Shown here: in pieces, positions 11,394 through 22,121 of the stretch
Layout of the letters: each line of letters starts with the position of its first letter
Numbering within the stretch: position 1 is the first letter of the stretch
Assembly (NCBI GenBank): GCA_024196135.1
Contig: JAMQCK010000064.1
Coordinates: 1-64,000, forward strand
Direction: 5' to 3'
Source of the DNA: Pleurotus ostreatus/Saccharomyces cerevisiae fusant
Taxonomy: Eukaryota > Opisthokonta
DNA length: 64,000 nt
The notes under the pieces: model-generated
What the model saw: only the letters and a program-made list of their open reading frames with translations
Told to the model about the DNA's origin: nothing
The model's database searches: none
Made by a program: the position numbers and the translations under genes

Positions 11394-12012
11394 ATGAGCG
11401 CGGTCAATGACGACTGGCAGGCCCAGCTGCATGCCGCCTACGCCAGCTCTCCCGCCACCGGGCCCTCGGAAACCGATAATGCTTCCGCCATCAAGGCCGA
11501 CACCTTTGACGAGTTGCTCAGTCTAACGCCTATGCCACCTCCCGGGCCCGACTACTTTGCCGCTCGGAGAGCTCTATGGAACTCGGACTGGAAAAAAGCC
11601 GAGTCTAAACGGCGCACGCCCCCTCCTCCGCCGTCTTCCGCTCGCCAGAGGCTTGAGCAGCAGACGGCCTCACCGGACGTGATCTATAACGACCAGGTGT
11701 GGGCAGCCCATCTACAAAAGATCTGGAAAAGCCTGGCGGCGGGGGACAGGTTCAAATATCCCATGCCCTTGCGCATCGTGGTGTGTTCGAATATTGAATC
11801 GCATTTTCTTGCGCATTGATCTGTTGGGGTAGGTCAGGATAGCGCAGGCGGCCTGGTTGCGCGACAATATATGGCCACCAGGCATGGTAGTTGCGTCTAC
11901 CTCTGATGCGGAGCTGGAGGCGCCAGCGTTTACGTTTGCGGAGGGGCAGTCGTCGTCGGCGTCAGCCGTAGGTCAGGTCATGGAAGCGAGAGATGAGTCG
12001 ATGGTCAATTGA
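11394..12012 (+). CDS. conserved-looking protein of unknown function, 188 aa
   Basis: Two exons, 11394-11780 and 11833-12012, separated by a 52-nt intron in phase 0, give 188 aa. I do not recognise the family. The protein is hydrophilic with no signal peptide or membrane segment. It contains DDWQAQLHAAYASS near the start, a proline-rich stretch (PMPPPGPDYFAARRALW), another (RRTPPPPPSSARQRLEQQ), and a more globular C-terminal half with VWAAHLQKIWKSLAAGDRFK and RIAQAAWLRDNIWPPG. The sharp donor and acceptor, the intact frame and the tight divergent arrangement with GRR1 argue for a real gene. Function is unknown. Confidence 0.6.
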
Positions 12013-12612
12013 AGAACATACCCTGCCGTCCTCCGAGTGCGTTCACCCACGCTTGTATTTCCAGATGCTCTGCGTTGTATCAAGATGTAGCACCCCTCAT
12101 GTATCAACATCGGATTCAACTAGACCGTGTACCGATACCACCCTTCCTGTCCACGGCATCGCTCGTCCATCGCGTACATCTCGACAAACGAACACACTGT
12201 GGGTCCGTCACACGTGCATGTGCGTGCTTAGCGCTCTCTCACTGGTTCAACGGGCTGCGGTCCAGATCTGGCAAGGACCACTACAAATGAACGCGCACCT
12301 GTCGTCCGAACTCTGTTGAACGAACACCGAGCACTGATAGGCACTTCCTAATGGAACCGACATGTAGCCAAGGCGCTTGAGAGTTGTTTGCGGGGGACGA
12401 GGACGTTGTACGGGGCATTCACGCGCAGGGAGGGGATTGAGAGTCCTCGCATGGCCACAAAGCATCAGCATCGACAGCGATGAAATACAACAAATACAGA
12501 GTGTAGAGATGTGCGTGCCACTACTTGAGCGGCAGGCATGACTGCCAAAAACGATTCTATGGCAGGGGGTGATCGCCACCCCAGCGAGATATGCGATCGC
12601 AGGTACGCATTA
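12013..12612. other. intergenic between convergent genes
   Basis: It carries the 3' flanks of the unknown gene and LSM3. I see no coding exon or repeat. Confidence 0.5.
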
Positions 12613-13060
12613 TTAGCGAGAAGGCGGCGAAACCTGCGGCAGGAATCTTGTCAGCGGCGGTCGCACGGAGAAGTATAAGAGATCTCACCAGAATGACACC
12701 ATCCCCGCGCACAAAGAGCATGCCCATTTTCCTCTTCGCGACCTTCGAGCAGGGGTTCAGTCGGACGGGCCGATCGCGTGGGTAGGAAGTACGCACATTC
12801 ACCGTCCCCTGGCTCTCTGGCGCACCCTCGGGTACATCCACAATCATTATAGTCTCCTCAACATCGCTGAGGATCAAGTTCATATGCCCATCATACGCCT
12901 GGAGAGCGCGTCAAACGACCGCGACGCGCGTCTGGCGGGGAGGACGTACGTGCAGAACGCCCTCAAGTTGACGATCCCCTCTGAGTTTGACAAAGACGCG
13001 CTCGCTCAGAGAGAGCCGAATGAGGTCAAAGGGCTCCTGGATGCTAGATGTTGAGTCCAT
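12613..13060 (-). CDS. LSM3: U6 snRNA-associated Sm-like protein LSm3
   Basis: Four exons on the minus strand give a 95-aa protein, the normal LSm3 size. The Sm1 motif is in [20 protein letters not shown] followed by [12 protein letters not shown] (Asp and Asn of the RNA-binding pocket). The Sm2 motif is [16 protein letters not shown], followed by VSPPSR and the stop. The last intron is needed to reach the VSPPSR ending typical of LSm3; reading through it would give an unrelated tail. LSm3 is part of the LSm2-8 ring on U6 snRNA (nuclear splicing) and the LSm1-7 ring (cytoplasmic mRNA decay). It is divergent from U1-C with 122 bp between the start codons. Confidence 0.95.
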
Positions 13061-13182
13061 CCAGGGCGAGCGTGAAGGAGGAGGTCAAGCAGGCGCTACG
13101 TCACGTGCGATGCCTGGAAAGGGCAAGGCTGATCGGGGAACCTCCCCGACGCCAGGCTGGCTTCTTGTCCTTTACCTTCATC
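13061..13182. promoter_or_regulatory. 122-bp bidirectional promoter, LSM3 / U1-C
   Basis: This is all the DNA between the two start codons. Both 5' UTRs and both core promoters must fit here or overlap. I see no TATA box, as is common for housekeeping genes. Confidence 0.7.
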
Positions 13183-14069
13183 ATGCCCGTGAGTTTACGC
13201 GTCTTTGGATCGTGAAACACCGAAGGACTGACGAGCGCTTCACAGAAACATTACTGTGACTACTGCGACGTTTTCCTCACGCACGACTCGGCATCAGGTG
13301 AGTGGTGCATACTGGTGAACTGGGATGGGAGGCTGACGCATTGTTGCAGTGCGCAAAGCTCACAACAATGGACGCAACCACCTTGCGAATGTCCGCGACT
13401 ACTATGCTTGTGCGTTGCTAGACTTACCGACGGACGACTGTACTAACGTTGCCTCAGCCTTAGGACACGACAAAGCCCAGAACATCATTGACCAGATCAC
13501 AGCAGCGTACGAGACCGGTGGCGGCCCCCCTCCAGGAGGCTTCGGCTTTGGGCCACAGCATCTTGGTGGCCCTCCTCCTCCAGGAATGGGCCCTCCTATG
13601 GGCTTCGGTCCCCCACCTGGCTACGGCGCGCGTACGTCCTCCCTCCATCCTATCATCCTGTTTGCTAACCCTACTCACAGCGCGTCCACCCTTCGCTCCT
13701 CCATTCCCTCCCAATGGTGCACCCGGTGTGGCGCCACCCTTCCCTCCCAACCTTCCCCCTGCTGCCGCTTTCCCAGGTGGTGAGTTGCGCGTCGATTTTG
13801 CTTCGTCTCCGTTCTAACGCCCCCTTGCAGGTGCCCCATCATTCCCTCCCAACGGACCTCCGGGCGGCGTGGCCCCTCCTTTTGCTCCCAACGGTCTTCC
13901 TGCACCTCCTTTCCCTCCGAATGGTCCCCCTGCAGGAGCGTTCCCCAACGGTGGGCCTAATGGGGTTCCAGGCCCCTCCCCTCCCCCGATGAGTTCTGCT
14001 CCCAATGCTCCGCCTGCAGGCGCAGGGCCTGCTGTTCACCCTGACAGGTTGAGGATGATGGGGAGGTAG
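13183..14069 (+). CDS. SNRPC: U1 snRNP protein C (U1-C)
   Basis: Six exons (13183-13188, 13246-13297, 13350-13409, 13458-13631, 13681-13779, 13831-14069) total 630 nt and encode 209 aa. The first coding exon is only six bases, Met-Pro. The N-terminal zinc finger is [20 protein letters not shown], continuing [19 protein letters not shown], with the two Cys and two His of the U1-C C2H2-like finger and the basic helix. The rest is Pro/Gly/Phe-rich with PPFPPNG-type repeats. U1-C stabilises U1 snRNA pairing with the 5' splice site. The short first exon is supported because skipping it loses the invariant Met-Pro-Lys-Tyr/His start of the family. Confidence 0.95.
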
Positions 14070-14807
14070 GTGATGAGCGTAATTTTCTTGACGAGAGGGG
14101 TATGGTACGTCTAGCAACCGGTCGCGAATATCAGTAATGTTGTGCAGTTTCTCTCTCTGCATGCACAAGGTCTGTCTGGGCTTCTTTTTCCTTACGCCTA
14201 TGGCAAATCCTTCTCTGTGTACTCCCTTTAGAATAACATCCGAGTCAGCTGTCCCGACTATGGAAGGATGCGGTTACATCCCATGGTTTGTCCATACCTT
14301 CACCCATGCTCGACTACTCGATTTCTTCACCTCAAAAGGGGTCAGCAGACCGTCGTTATGTACCAGCAGCAAGTCTGGGAGGCAGAGGTGAGATCGCATT
14401 TGACGTACCGGGCTCTGGCCATTACACGACAGTGCTTCGAACTCTGGTCCCACTGCGCAGGGGTTCGCCTACCTATTGAGAGAACTTGCAAGCGACGAGC
14501 TCTTCTCGTACACGGACGCAATAAGAACTGCATACCTTCGCTGATTGAAAGCCCCTCCCCCGTCAGCTGTACGCGCTCGTGCGAACGGATCAGCGCGCGC
14601 AGGATCCGGGCCCGCCTCGTGCTACCCGACGACGAACGTGCGTCGTGCCCCGATGTGACGCCTGAAGCGCTCCGCGCCCAGTTAGTCTTGTCGTCTTGTT
14701 CCTTTCCTTCTTTCTGCGTTCTTGGCTGTGCCCATCGTCATCGTCACCTACCAGACCTACTCGGCTGCGATCGACGTTCTAGCTCTCAGCTCTTAGCCTC
14801 CGCCCCC
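14070..14807. other. intergenic, U1-C 3' flank and VTC1 promoter
   Basis: An open frame runs through part of it into VTC1 exon 1, but it lacks recognisable content and would skip VTC1's conserved start. I see no RNA gene or repeat. The last 120 bp are rich in T and C, as in many fungal promoters. Confidence 0.5.
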
Positions 14808-15403
14808 ATGTCTACCCAGCCGCTGCTCCAGAGGACCGCGAACAAGCGCATCGCGCTCCCCGTGCGCGTCGAGCCGAAGGTCTCCTTTGCGAACGAGCGC
14901 ACGTTCCTCTCCTGGCTGCACTTTACGGTCGTGCTCGGCGGCCTCGCCGTCGGGCTCTTGAACTTTGGCGACAAGGTGCGTAGGGAGCGATCGGGATTTC
15001 ATGCAGCAGCGTACTCAACGTTGTGCGCTTAGATTGGCAAGATCAGCGCGGCTATGTTCAGTGTCGTCGGTGCGTTTAGGTCGTGTGCTGAGGACGTATG
15101 TGGTATACTAACGAGCTGCAGCGGTGGCGATCATGATATACGCGTTGTATACCTACCACTGGCGCGCCGCCTCGATCCGGAGAGGTGGCAAGGGCCCGTA
15201 TGACGATAGGCTGGGTCCGGTGCGTGCTTTTGCTGGTACTTTCGAGCGCTGCATGCTGACTGGTCGATGCAGACAATTCTGTGTATCGCGCTGCTCGGTA
15301 CGCGGTGTCTTACCCCTTTATCCCCGTCCGTGCGCGCCACTGACGCCTATATGCAGTCGCGATCATCGTCAATTTTGCCCTACGGTTCGCCGGACCAGAG
15401 TGA
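14808..15403 (+). CDS. VTC1: vacuolar transporter chaperone 1 (DUF202)
   Basis: Five exons (14808-14975, 15033-15069, 15122-15219, 15273-15297, 15357-15403) sum to 375 nt, that is 124 aa; yeast Vtc1 is 129 aa. The conserved block is [20 protein letters not shown] followed by [17 protein letters not shown], with three membrane segments in all and an ending [10 protein letters not shown]. Arg and Glu of the ANERTFL block line the polyphosphate channel in the yeast complex. Vtc1 is the membrane-only subunit of the VTC polyphosphate polymerase at the vacuole or ER, working with Vtc2/3/4. The 25-nt fourth exon is required to keep the third membrane helix. It is convergent with SWC4. Confidence 0.95.
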
Positions 15404-15695
15404 ACGCAGACGACCTGCTCCTCACCTTCCCCTATACCTCCCCCAACTACCCTATCACCCTACTTCCCTTCCCCCGCCCCGTCCTGTCCTTCACCGCTAT
15501 CATCTTTGCTCTGCATCCTGTAGTAGTCTCACAAGCCGCGGCCTACGCCGCCGCTTTTTGTACGAACGAACGTTTCCCCATGCTGCCCCTATCGCATGCA
15601 TGCTCGCGTAGGAATACATGCAATATCAGAATGGACACACTAGACCGTACACTACAAGCTCGAAGTACCAAGAAGATGCATACAAGGCATCCCCC

Positions 15696-17351
15696 CTATC
15701 GCCTCTGCCTCTTGGTTGGCCTGGCACTAACCGATGCGTCCACGGACGACGCCACCGACGCCGAACGCCGGGCCTGCTTCCTCCCCCGACCGCTCGCTAC
15801 GCTCTGCGACCGGCTGTGCATGAGCTGGTCCCCGCCCTCGTCTGCCCCCTCGCTCCCGCGCATACTCAGGCGTTCCTTCGCGGTCTTAATATCCATCTCG
15901 ACCTTGTCCACCGCCTTCTTCGCGTCGATGAGCACGTAAATGGCGTCCATCAAGGACTCCATCTGCGCCACATTGCCCGCGGTTGGCATCACCAGCCTCC
16001 CCGCAGACAAGCCCAGTTCAGCCATGATCTCCTGAACGCGCTGCGCCATCGACGCCTTCGCGACGGGGATCTTGTATGAACGCACGTACGCGGCGGTGTG
16101 TGCGGCCTTCGTCGACGGCAAACTCGACGAGGGCTCGGTGCGCGTAATGCAGTTGCGCTCGTCGGTAGGAAGAGGCTTGACGATGGGCCGGGAGGCGGAG
16201 GCAGAAGGCGTAGTGGGCGTGTCGGGCTCGAGAGTGGTGCCTTTCTTCTTGCTGCGCTTGGTGTCGACGGCGATGAGCGAGAGGTCTGTGTCCTCGATGA
16301 CGTCGGGCAGACCGGAGTCGATGCCGGCGAGCACGCGGAGGAGCTCGTCGCGGTCTTTCTTGAACTTGCGCTCGTTCTGCTCGAGGCGCTTGATCTCGAT
16401 GTAGAGCGCTTCTTCTTCTTCCAAGGCGTCCTGGCCGCGTTTATCCAGGCTCTCAATGTACTTTCGCCGCGTGACCTCCCGTTCTGCAGCGGCTGTAAGT
16501 ACTGAGAAAGAGACACACATGCAGCACGGACCTTTGTCGAACTGGAAGTTGGACAGCATCGAACTCCTAGTTGCCTCGTCGACGTGCGCATTACGGTTGC
16601 GTATAAGCTTTCGACAAACGCTGAAGTATCTCTCTTTGAGATCCTGAATACGGTCAGGACATGGTGAATGTGGCAAAGACGCGCCATACTTCTAATGTGC
16701 GTTTCTTGTGCGGCTGCTTCTCGTCCTTCTTGGGTCCAGTGTAGTCGTAGCGATCATGAACGATATACCAGCGCATGTCGTATTCGTTGAGCATGCTGAA
16801 TAGGTAGTCTGTCTCTTCTTTGTTCCATTGCTCGTCTGGCGTGGGTGTCAGCGTACGCGCCACACTCGAGGGAATGTCTACGTACCTTGCAGCCAGTTCG
16901 CGTACTCCTCTTCGCTATATCGATGAATGGGTGGTCTGGTGTTGTACTTGGCAAAGGCGTAGCCTGTGGCAAGATCAGCATGGCACGCAAACGCGTGAGC
17001 TTCATAGCAGACGCGCCTTCGTTGGGATCAGTGGATGCCTTCACCCAGTGCTCGAGCTCTAGACCATCCTTTCGTGCTGGGTTCTTGAACCTGCGTTTCT
17101 CCCTACGTACATGAGCATAGTGTAGAATAGAGATACGTGTGGACTCACCACTTCACCTCCACCCCTAGGTTTGGCTTCTGCTTTAGCCGCGGTGGCTTGG
17201 GTACGGCCAATGAAGGCATGGAAGGGCCGATGAGACGGTAGAGTTCGCGCGGGATCCCATCTCTCTGCTTTCCCTTCTTGTTCTGTGTTGCCGAAGTCGA
17301 TGATTCGGGCAAAGCGAGCGCGCTACGAACATCCGCCGCCGAGACCGCCAT
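15696..17351 (-). CDS. SWC4: SWC4 / DMAP1, subunit of SWR1 and NuA4 complexes
   Basis: About five exons on the minus strand start at the ATG of [17 protein letters not shown]. The SANT/Myb-like core is assembled from [33 protein letters not shown] and [11 protein letters not shown], then [13 protein letters not shown], matching DMAP1/Swc4. A coiled segment follows ([20 protein letters not shown]). A C-terminal conserved block contains [20 protein letters not shown], as in DMAP1 proteins. The last residues are basic and Ser-rich (ARPTKRQRR), a likely nuclear signal. The protein anchors H2A.Z exchange and histone acetylation complexes. It shares a 148-bp divergent promoter with the AAA ATPase gene. 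Confidence 0.93.
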
Positions 17352-17499
17352 GGTGGGGGAAGCAAAGGTGCAATAATGAGCGGAACTCCGGCCCGGCGTT
17401 TGATCCCGTCATCTTATCTTATCTGGTGGGGTAGCCGTAACGCCCGGTGAGGTGGCTGTCCGTCCGCTGCGGCACCCCTGGTTGACTCCTGCGGCCATC
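17352..17499. promoter_or_regulatory. 148-bp bidirectional promoter, SWC4 / AAA ATPase
   Basis: The two start codons at 17351 (minus) and 17500 (plus) face apart with only this DNA between them. I see no TATA box. Confidence 0.6.
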
Positions 17500-19778
17500 A
17501 TGTCCTTCTCGCACTCGGAACTCGGCGATGACTTTGTGGATGCCTGGTCGGACAGCGAGCGCGGCCATCCGAGCCCTGTAGCGCCGGCGCAGCCTGCTTC
17601 TGCGGCAGCTTCGTCGGGGGCGTTTGCTGGATGGCTCGACAAGTCGTCGGCGAGGCACAGCAACCCGCCTGTTTACATGTATGTCGGTGACCTCAACAAA
17701 GGACCTATATGAATTAACCTCCATCTAGCACGGACATTCTTCGCAAGGCGTACCCCAACCACTCCCTGGTTCTCAGCTCAGACTACTCCCTAAACCTCAC
17801 CCGCTACCCCCACGCAGTTTCCGTCCCCATCCCTGACGACCCGCTCGTCACCCAGCTTCAATACGTGCCCCTCGCACGCAGCGCCGGCCCCGAGCCCGGC
17901 GTCCTCGTCGACAGGGTAGAGTACGGTGCCTTCAGGGTCGCCTGGGATGCGTACGACTTCACCGTCTACGTGATGTACTACCCCTTTGGCTTTGGCACAC
18001 AGACCACGACTGCCATCCTGCACGAGGGTTCAGACAAGCCTGCCCGTGACTTGCTGCGCGCGGCCGGGCTGTGGGCGTACGAGGTCCACGAGGAGATCTG
18101 GGTGTTTGACGGGGGCTTCTGGAACAAGAATGCCAGGCTGTACAGCGAGGTGCAGAAGGCGAACTGGAAGGATGTGATCCTCAAGGACGAGTTCAAGAAG
18201 AAAATCAAGAAGGATGTGTATGGTTTCTTCGACTCGGAGGCCCTTTATAAGGAGCTTGCTATTCCATGGAAGGTATGGTGGTGCATGCGAACCTAAGGTC
18301 CATGTGCGCTAACCTGTCCTTCAGCGCGGTATCGTCATGCACGGCCCACCAGGCAATGGCAAGACCATCAGCCTCAAGGCTATCATGAAAGAATGCGGTG
18401 CCAAGGGCTTCCTCCCCCTCTACGTCCGCTCCTTCCGCAGTAAGCGCCTCGTCCCCTAGACTCTCCCTACTCCAATCACTCACATTCACACCCAGGCTAC
18501 AAAGGCGAAGAAGGTGCCATGGCCGACGTCTTCGGCAAGGCGCGCCAGCTCTCCCCCTGCGTCGTCATCTTCGAGGATCTCGACAGCTTGATCAACGACT
18601 CCAACCGGTCGTTCTTCCTCAACCAGCTCGATGGCCTGGAGAGCAACGATGGGATGCTGATCATTGGGACGACGAACCATCTGAGCAAGATTGACTCGAG
18701 CTTGACGAATCGGCCTTCGAGGTTCGATAGGAAGTTGTGAGTTGGGTTTGGTGGTGCGCAAAGTGAGGAGGCTCTTTGCTCACGGTTGATTGACAGCCTC
18801 TTCGACAACCCCGACGCCGACGAGCGCGTGCTGTACTGCCAGTACTGGCAGAACAAGCTCGAGAGCAATAAGTCCATCGATTTCCCGGACAGCCTGGCTA
18901 AGGATATCTCCGAGCAGACGAACGACTTTAGCTTCGCGTACTTGAAGGAAGTCTTGTGAGTGTTCCCACTCATTCTCAATTCCGGCCCTGTATGCTGAGT
19001 GTATATCAGCGTCTCCTCCCTCGTCGTCCTAGCCGGCTGGGAAGACGGCGACCGCCCGACCTTCGAGCACGTCGTGAAGGACCAGATCGCAGCGCTCCGT
19101 AAGGAGCTCGACAAGACGCCATCCTCGTCGTCCTCTCGTGCCCACTCTGCCAATGGCGCTACTTCATCGCCCTCCACTCCCACGCGCGGCGATTCGAACG
19201 ACATCCGCGCCCTCTTCGACGCGCTCTGCGACTCCGTGTCCGCCCCACGCGGGCTCTTTGACAATCACATCGCAAACATGCAGGCCGCTTCGAACGCGCA
19301 GCGCCAGGCCGGTGATCTCAGCAGTGGCAGTAACAACCAGTCGAATCGCGACGTCCGCGCGCTGCTAGACGCCCTGAGCGACTCCACCTCCACCGGTAGC
19401 ACCCAATCCGACCGCGATGTCCGCGCGCTGCTAGATGCCCTGAACGACTCCGTCCAGCGGCAGAACGCGAATGAGGTGTTGGGCGAGAGCGGACAGAGGC
19501 TGCGCGCGCTGTTCGAGGAGGCCGGCAGGAATGCGGAGCGCATCTTCGTGTCCGGGGATGCCGGGAGTGGGCCGGCGATGCCTGTCCCGCAGGTTGCTGC
19601 TATGTCGGGGGCGCAGGTCGACTCGCCTGTCCCGCAGGTCAATCTGCCCGCGCCCATGCACCCGTCGTACTCTCCGGCGTACATTCAACCTGGTGAGGCG
19701 TCTGGACCTGCTATCATTCCCGGCGCTTGGGGCAGTCGGTCCTCGTCGTACGAGACCAATCTAGCCAAGCAGGCTTAA
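17500..19778 (+). CDS. fungal AAA-type ATPase with C-terminal repeats, 668 aa
   Basis: Six exons (17500-17678, 17729-18272, 18325-18439, 18496-18736, 18797-18955, 19010-19778) sum to 669 codons. An N-terminal domain leads to KKDVYGFFDSEALYKELAIP and then RGIVMHGPPGNGKTISLKAI (Walker A GPPGNGKT). Walker B is VVIFEDLDSL. The sensor-1 region has MLIIGTTNHLSKID, and an arginine-finger region has RPSRFDRKL. This is the AAA branch common in filamentous fungi with no settled function; it lacks a BCS1 membrane anchor. The last 230 residues are low complexity and carry repeats of DVRALLDALxDS near residues 480-560. It is divergent from SWC4. Confidence 0.85.
19200..19451 (+). repeat. in-frame repeats encoding D-[IV]-R-A-L-x-D-A-L
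   Basis: Copies begin at 19200, 19350 and 19416. The last two are 66 bp apart and differ at only 3 of 36 bases; the first is more diverged. A fourth relative (GQRLRALFEEA) follows. They add short helical segments to the ATPase tail. Confidence 0.7.
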
Positions 19779-20182
19779 TGTCCATTGGTACTCTTGCCCA
19801 TGTACCATAAATCTGTACCATATCTCGCCTTGTTGGAATGCCCATGCCTTGCTTTGCTTGCTTCACATCTTCAGACCACACACGCACACATTATGATCAA
19901 CTTCATACAAGGCGCCGACTGAATTATCAATGCCCGTAGTATCAGTACGAGGAAAGTAAGCGACATCTGCCTGCGTCAGAAGAACAAACACAAAGATCAT
20001 CAACGATATCCACAAGCCACATTTCCTTAAACGTCGTAATAAAAGCATGACAGCTAAACTAACAAGGAGATAGAGATACGGAGCAATAAACGATGGGAGG
20101 GACTACTCATAAGCCAAAAGGAAGCAGGTATTCGACAGGTGGAACATCGACGAAGATCAAAATCGACGAAGAGCAGAACCCT
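19779..20182. other. intergenic between convergent AAA ATPase and tubulin genes
   Basis: It is AT-richer than its surroundings and fits two 3' UTRs. No gene seen. Confidence 0.5.
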
Positions 20183-21952
20183 TTAGTACTCGCCCTCCTC
20201 CTCGGCGTCAGCGGAGTCGGTCCCGACCTCCTCGTAGTCCTTCTCGAGCGCGGCGAGATCCTCGCGAGCCTCGGAGAACTCACCCTCCTCCATACCCTCA
20301 CCGACGTACCAGTGGACGAAGGCACGCTTCGAGTACATGAGGTCGAACTTGTAGTCGAGGCGGTTCCACGCGGCAGCGATGGCGGTGGTGCTGAAGTGAA
20401 GTCAGTACAGGCCCATGACACTGACCAAGGTTGTACGCACTTGGAGAGCATGCAAAGGCTGCGGGGAACCTTGGCAAGGTCACCGCCCGGAACGGTGGCA
20501 GGGGCCTCGTTGCAGACACCGAGCTGAAGATGAGTTAGCGCTTAATATTTACCTTGAGCGGAAGCCGAAGCTCACCTTGAAGCCAGTCGGGCACCAGTCG
20601 ACGAACTGAATGGTGCGCTTGGTCTTGATGCTGGCAACAGCGGCCTGGGTATCTTTGGGAACAACGTCGCCACGGTAGAGCAAGCAGCAAGCCACTGAGA
20701 AGTATCGTCAGAACACTGCGCATGCACTCAAAGCCATCCTGACTCACTGTATTTGCCGTCCTTGGGGTCACACTTGACCATCTGGTTGCCGCTCTCGAAG
20801 CAAGAGAAGGTCATCTCCGCGACGGAGTTCTGCTCGTGCTGCGCCTTAGCGGCAGAGAGCAGAGGCGCGTAGGAGGCCAGAGGGAAGTGGATACGCGGGA
20901 ACCTGTTGCCATATCAGACTGCGGTCAACCTAGAATGCGATAGAAACTCACGGAACTAAGTTGGTCTGGAACTCGTTCAAGTCGACGTTGAGCGAGCCGT
21001 CGAAACGGAGCGAAGCCGTGATCGACGAGACGACCTGAGCGATGAGGCGGTTCAGGTTGGTGAAGCCGGGCTGCGCAACGCCGAGGTTCTTCTTGCAGAT
21101 GTCGTAGATAGCCTCGTTATCAACCTGTATCACCTATGTTAGCTATGTTCAATTCCCTCACATACGCCTAGACGTACCATGAAAGAACAGTCGGAGTGCT
21201 CCAGGGTCGTGTGCGTGGTGAGCACCGAGTTGTACGGCTCAACGACGGAGCTGGACAGCTGCGGGGCCGGGTACACGCAGAACTCGAGCTTGGACTTCTT
21301 GCCGTAGTCCGTCGAGAGACGCTCGAGCAGGAGCGCACCGAAACCAGAGCCAGTGCCGCCACCGAAGGAGTGGAAGACAAAGAAGCCCTGGAGACCAGAG
21401 CAGTTGTCCGCCAAACGGCGAAGCTTGTCCATGACGGGGTCAATGAGCTCCTTGCCGACGGTGTAGTGACCGCGAGCGTCTAGATATTACAAAAAAGACG
21501 CGTTAAAGGGGCTGAATTTGTAAGGCAACCACGCAACGCACAGTTGTTCGCGGCGTCCTCCTTGCCGGTGATCATCGTCTCCGGGTGGAAGAGCGACCTG
21601 TACGGGCCGTTCTTCACGTCGTCAATGACGCCCGGCTCGAGATCGACGTAGAGCGATCTCGGGACGTGCTTGCCGTTGCCCGTCTCGGAGAAGAAAGTGG
21701 AGAAACCGGAGTCATGCTTGGACGGCGAGTCATCCATGAGACGACCGTCAGGCTGAGGAACTGTGAGCACGGGAAACGCGAAAATCGCGGTGGAAACGCA
21801 CGCTCAGCCCGTGTTCGAGCGTGTAGAGCTCCCCTGATAAAGCCGTCAACATCGCCGTGCACGACGCGACGACGCGCTTTTCGTCACTCACAGCAGGCAT
21901 TTCCGATCTGGACACCAGCCTGACCGACGTGGACTGAGATAACTTCGCGCAT
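20183..21952 (-). CDS. TUB1: alpha-tubulin (copy A)
   Basis: Eight or so exons on the minus strand run from [20 protein letters not shown] to the stop after [11 protein letters not shown]. The GTP-binding signature [17 protein letters not shown] is present. The catalytic Glu (yeast E254 equivalent) lies in [20 protein letters not shown], so the protein should activate beta-tubulin GTP hydrolysis. The C-terminus ends in Tyr, as in detyrosinatable alpha-tubulins. Alpha/beta heterodimers build microtubules. The intron after the Trp of the first exon (phase 1), the one after GLS and the one inside ANNYARG are shared with copy B, which shows common descent. It is divergent from the unknown gene at 22122, with 169 bp between starts. 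Confidence 0.96.
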
Positions 21953-22121
21953 GGTTGGTGACAAAAGCTGGAACTGAACGGTCGATGGTCAACCCGTCGT
22001 CTGGTCAGAGGGCAAAAATCCCCACCCGGCATTTGCCGTTCCCGCGTTACCGTCACATCACCCGCCGTGACACGCACCGCGTTGGCTTAACTCGAACCGC
22101 GTCAGTGGGACTGGTCTGGCC

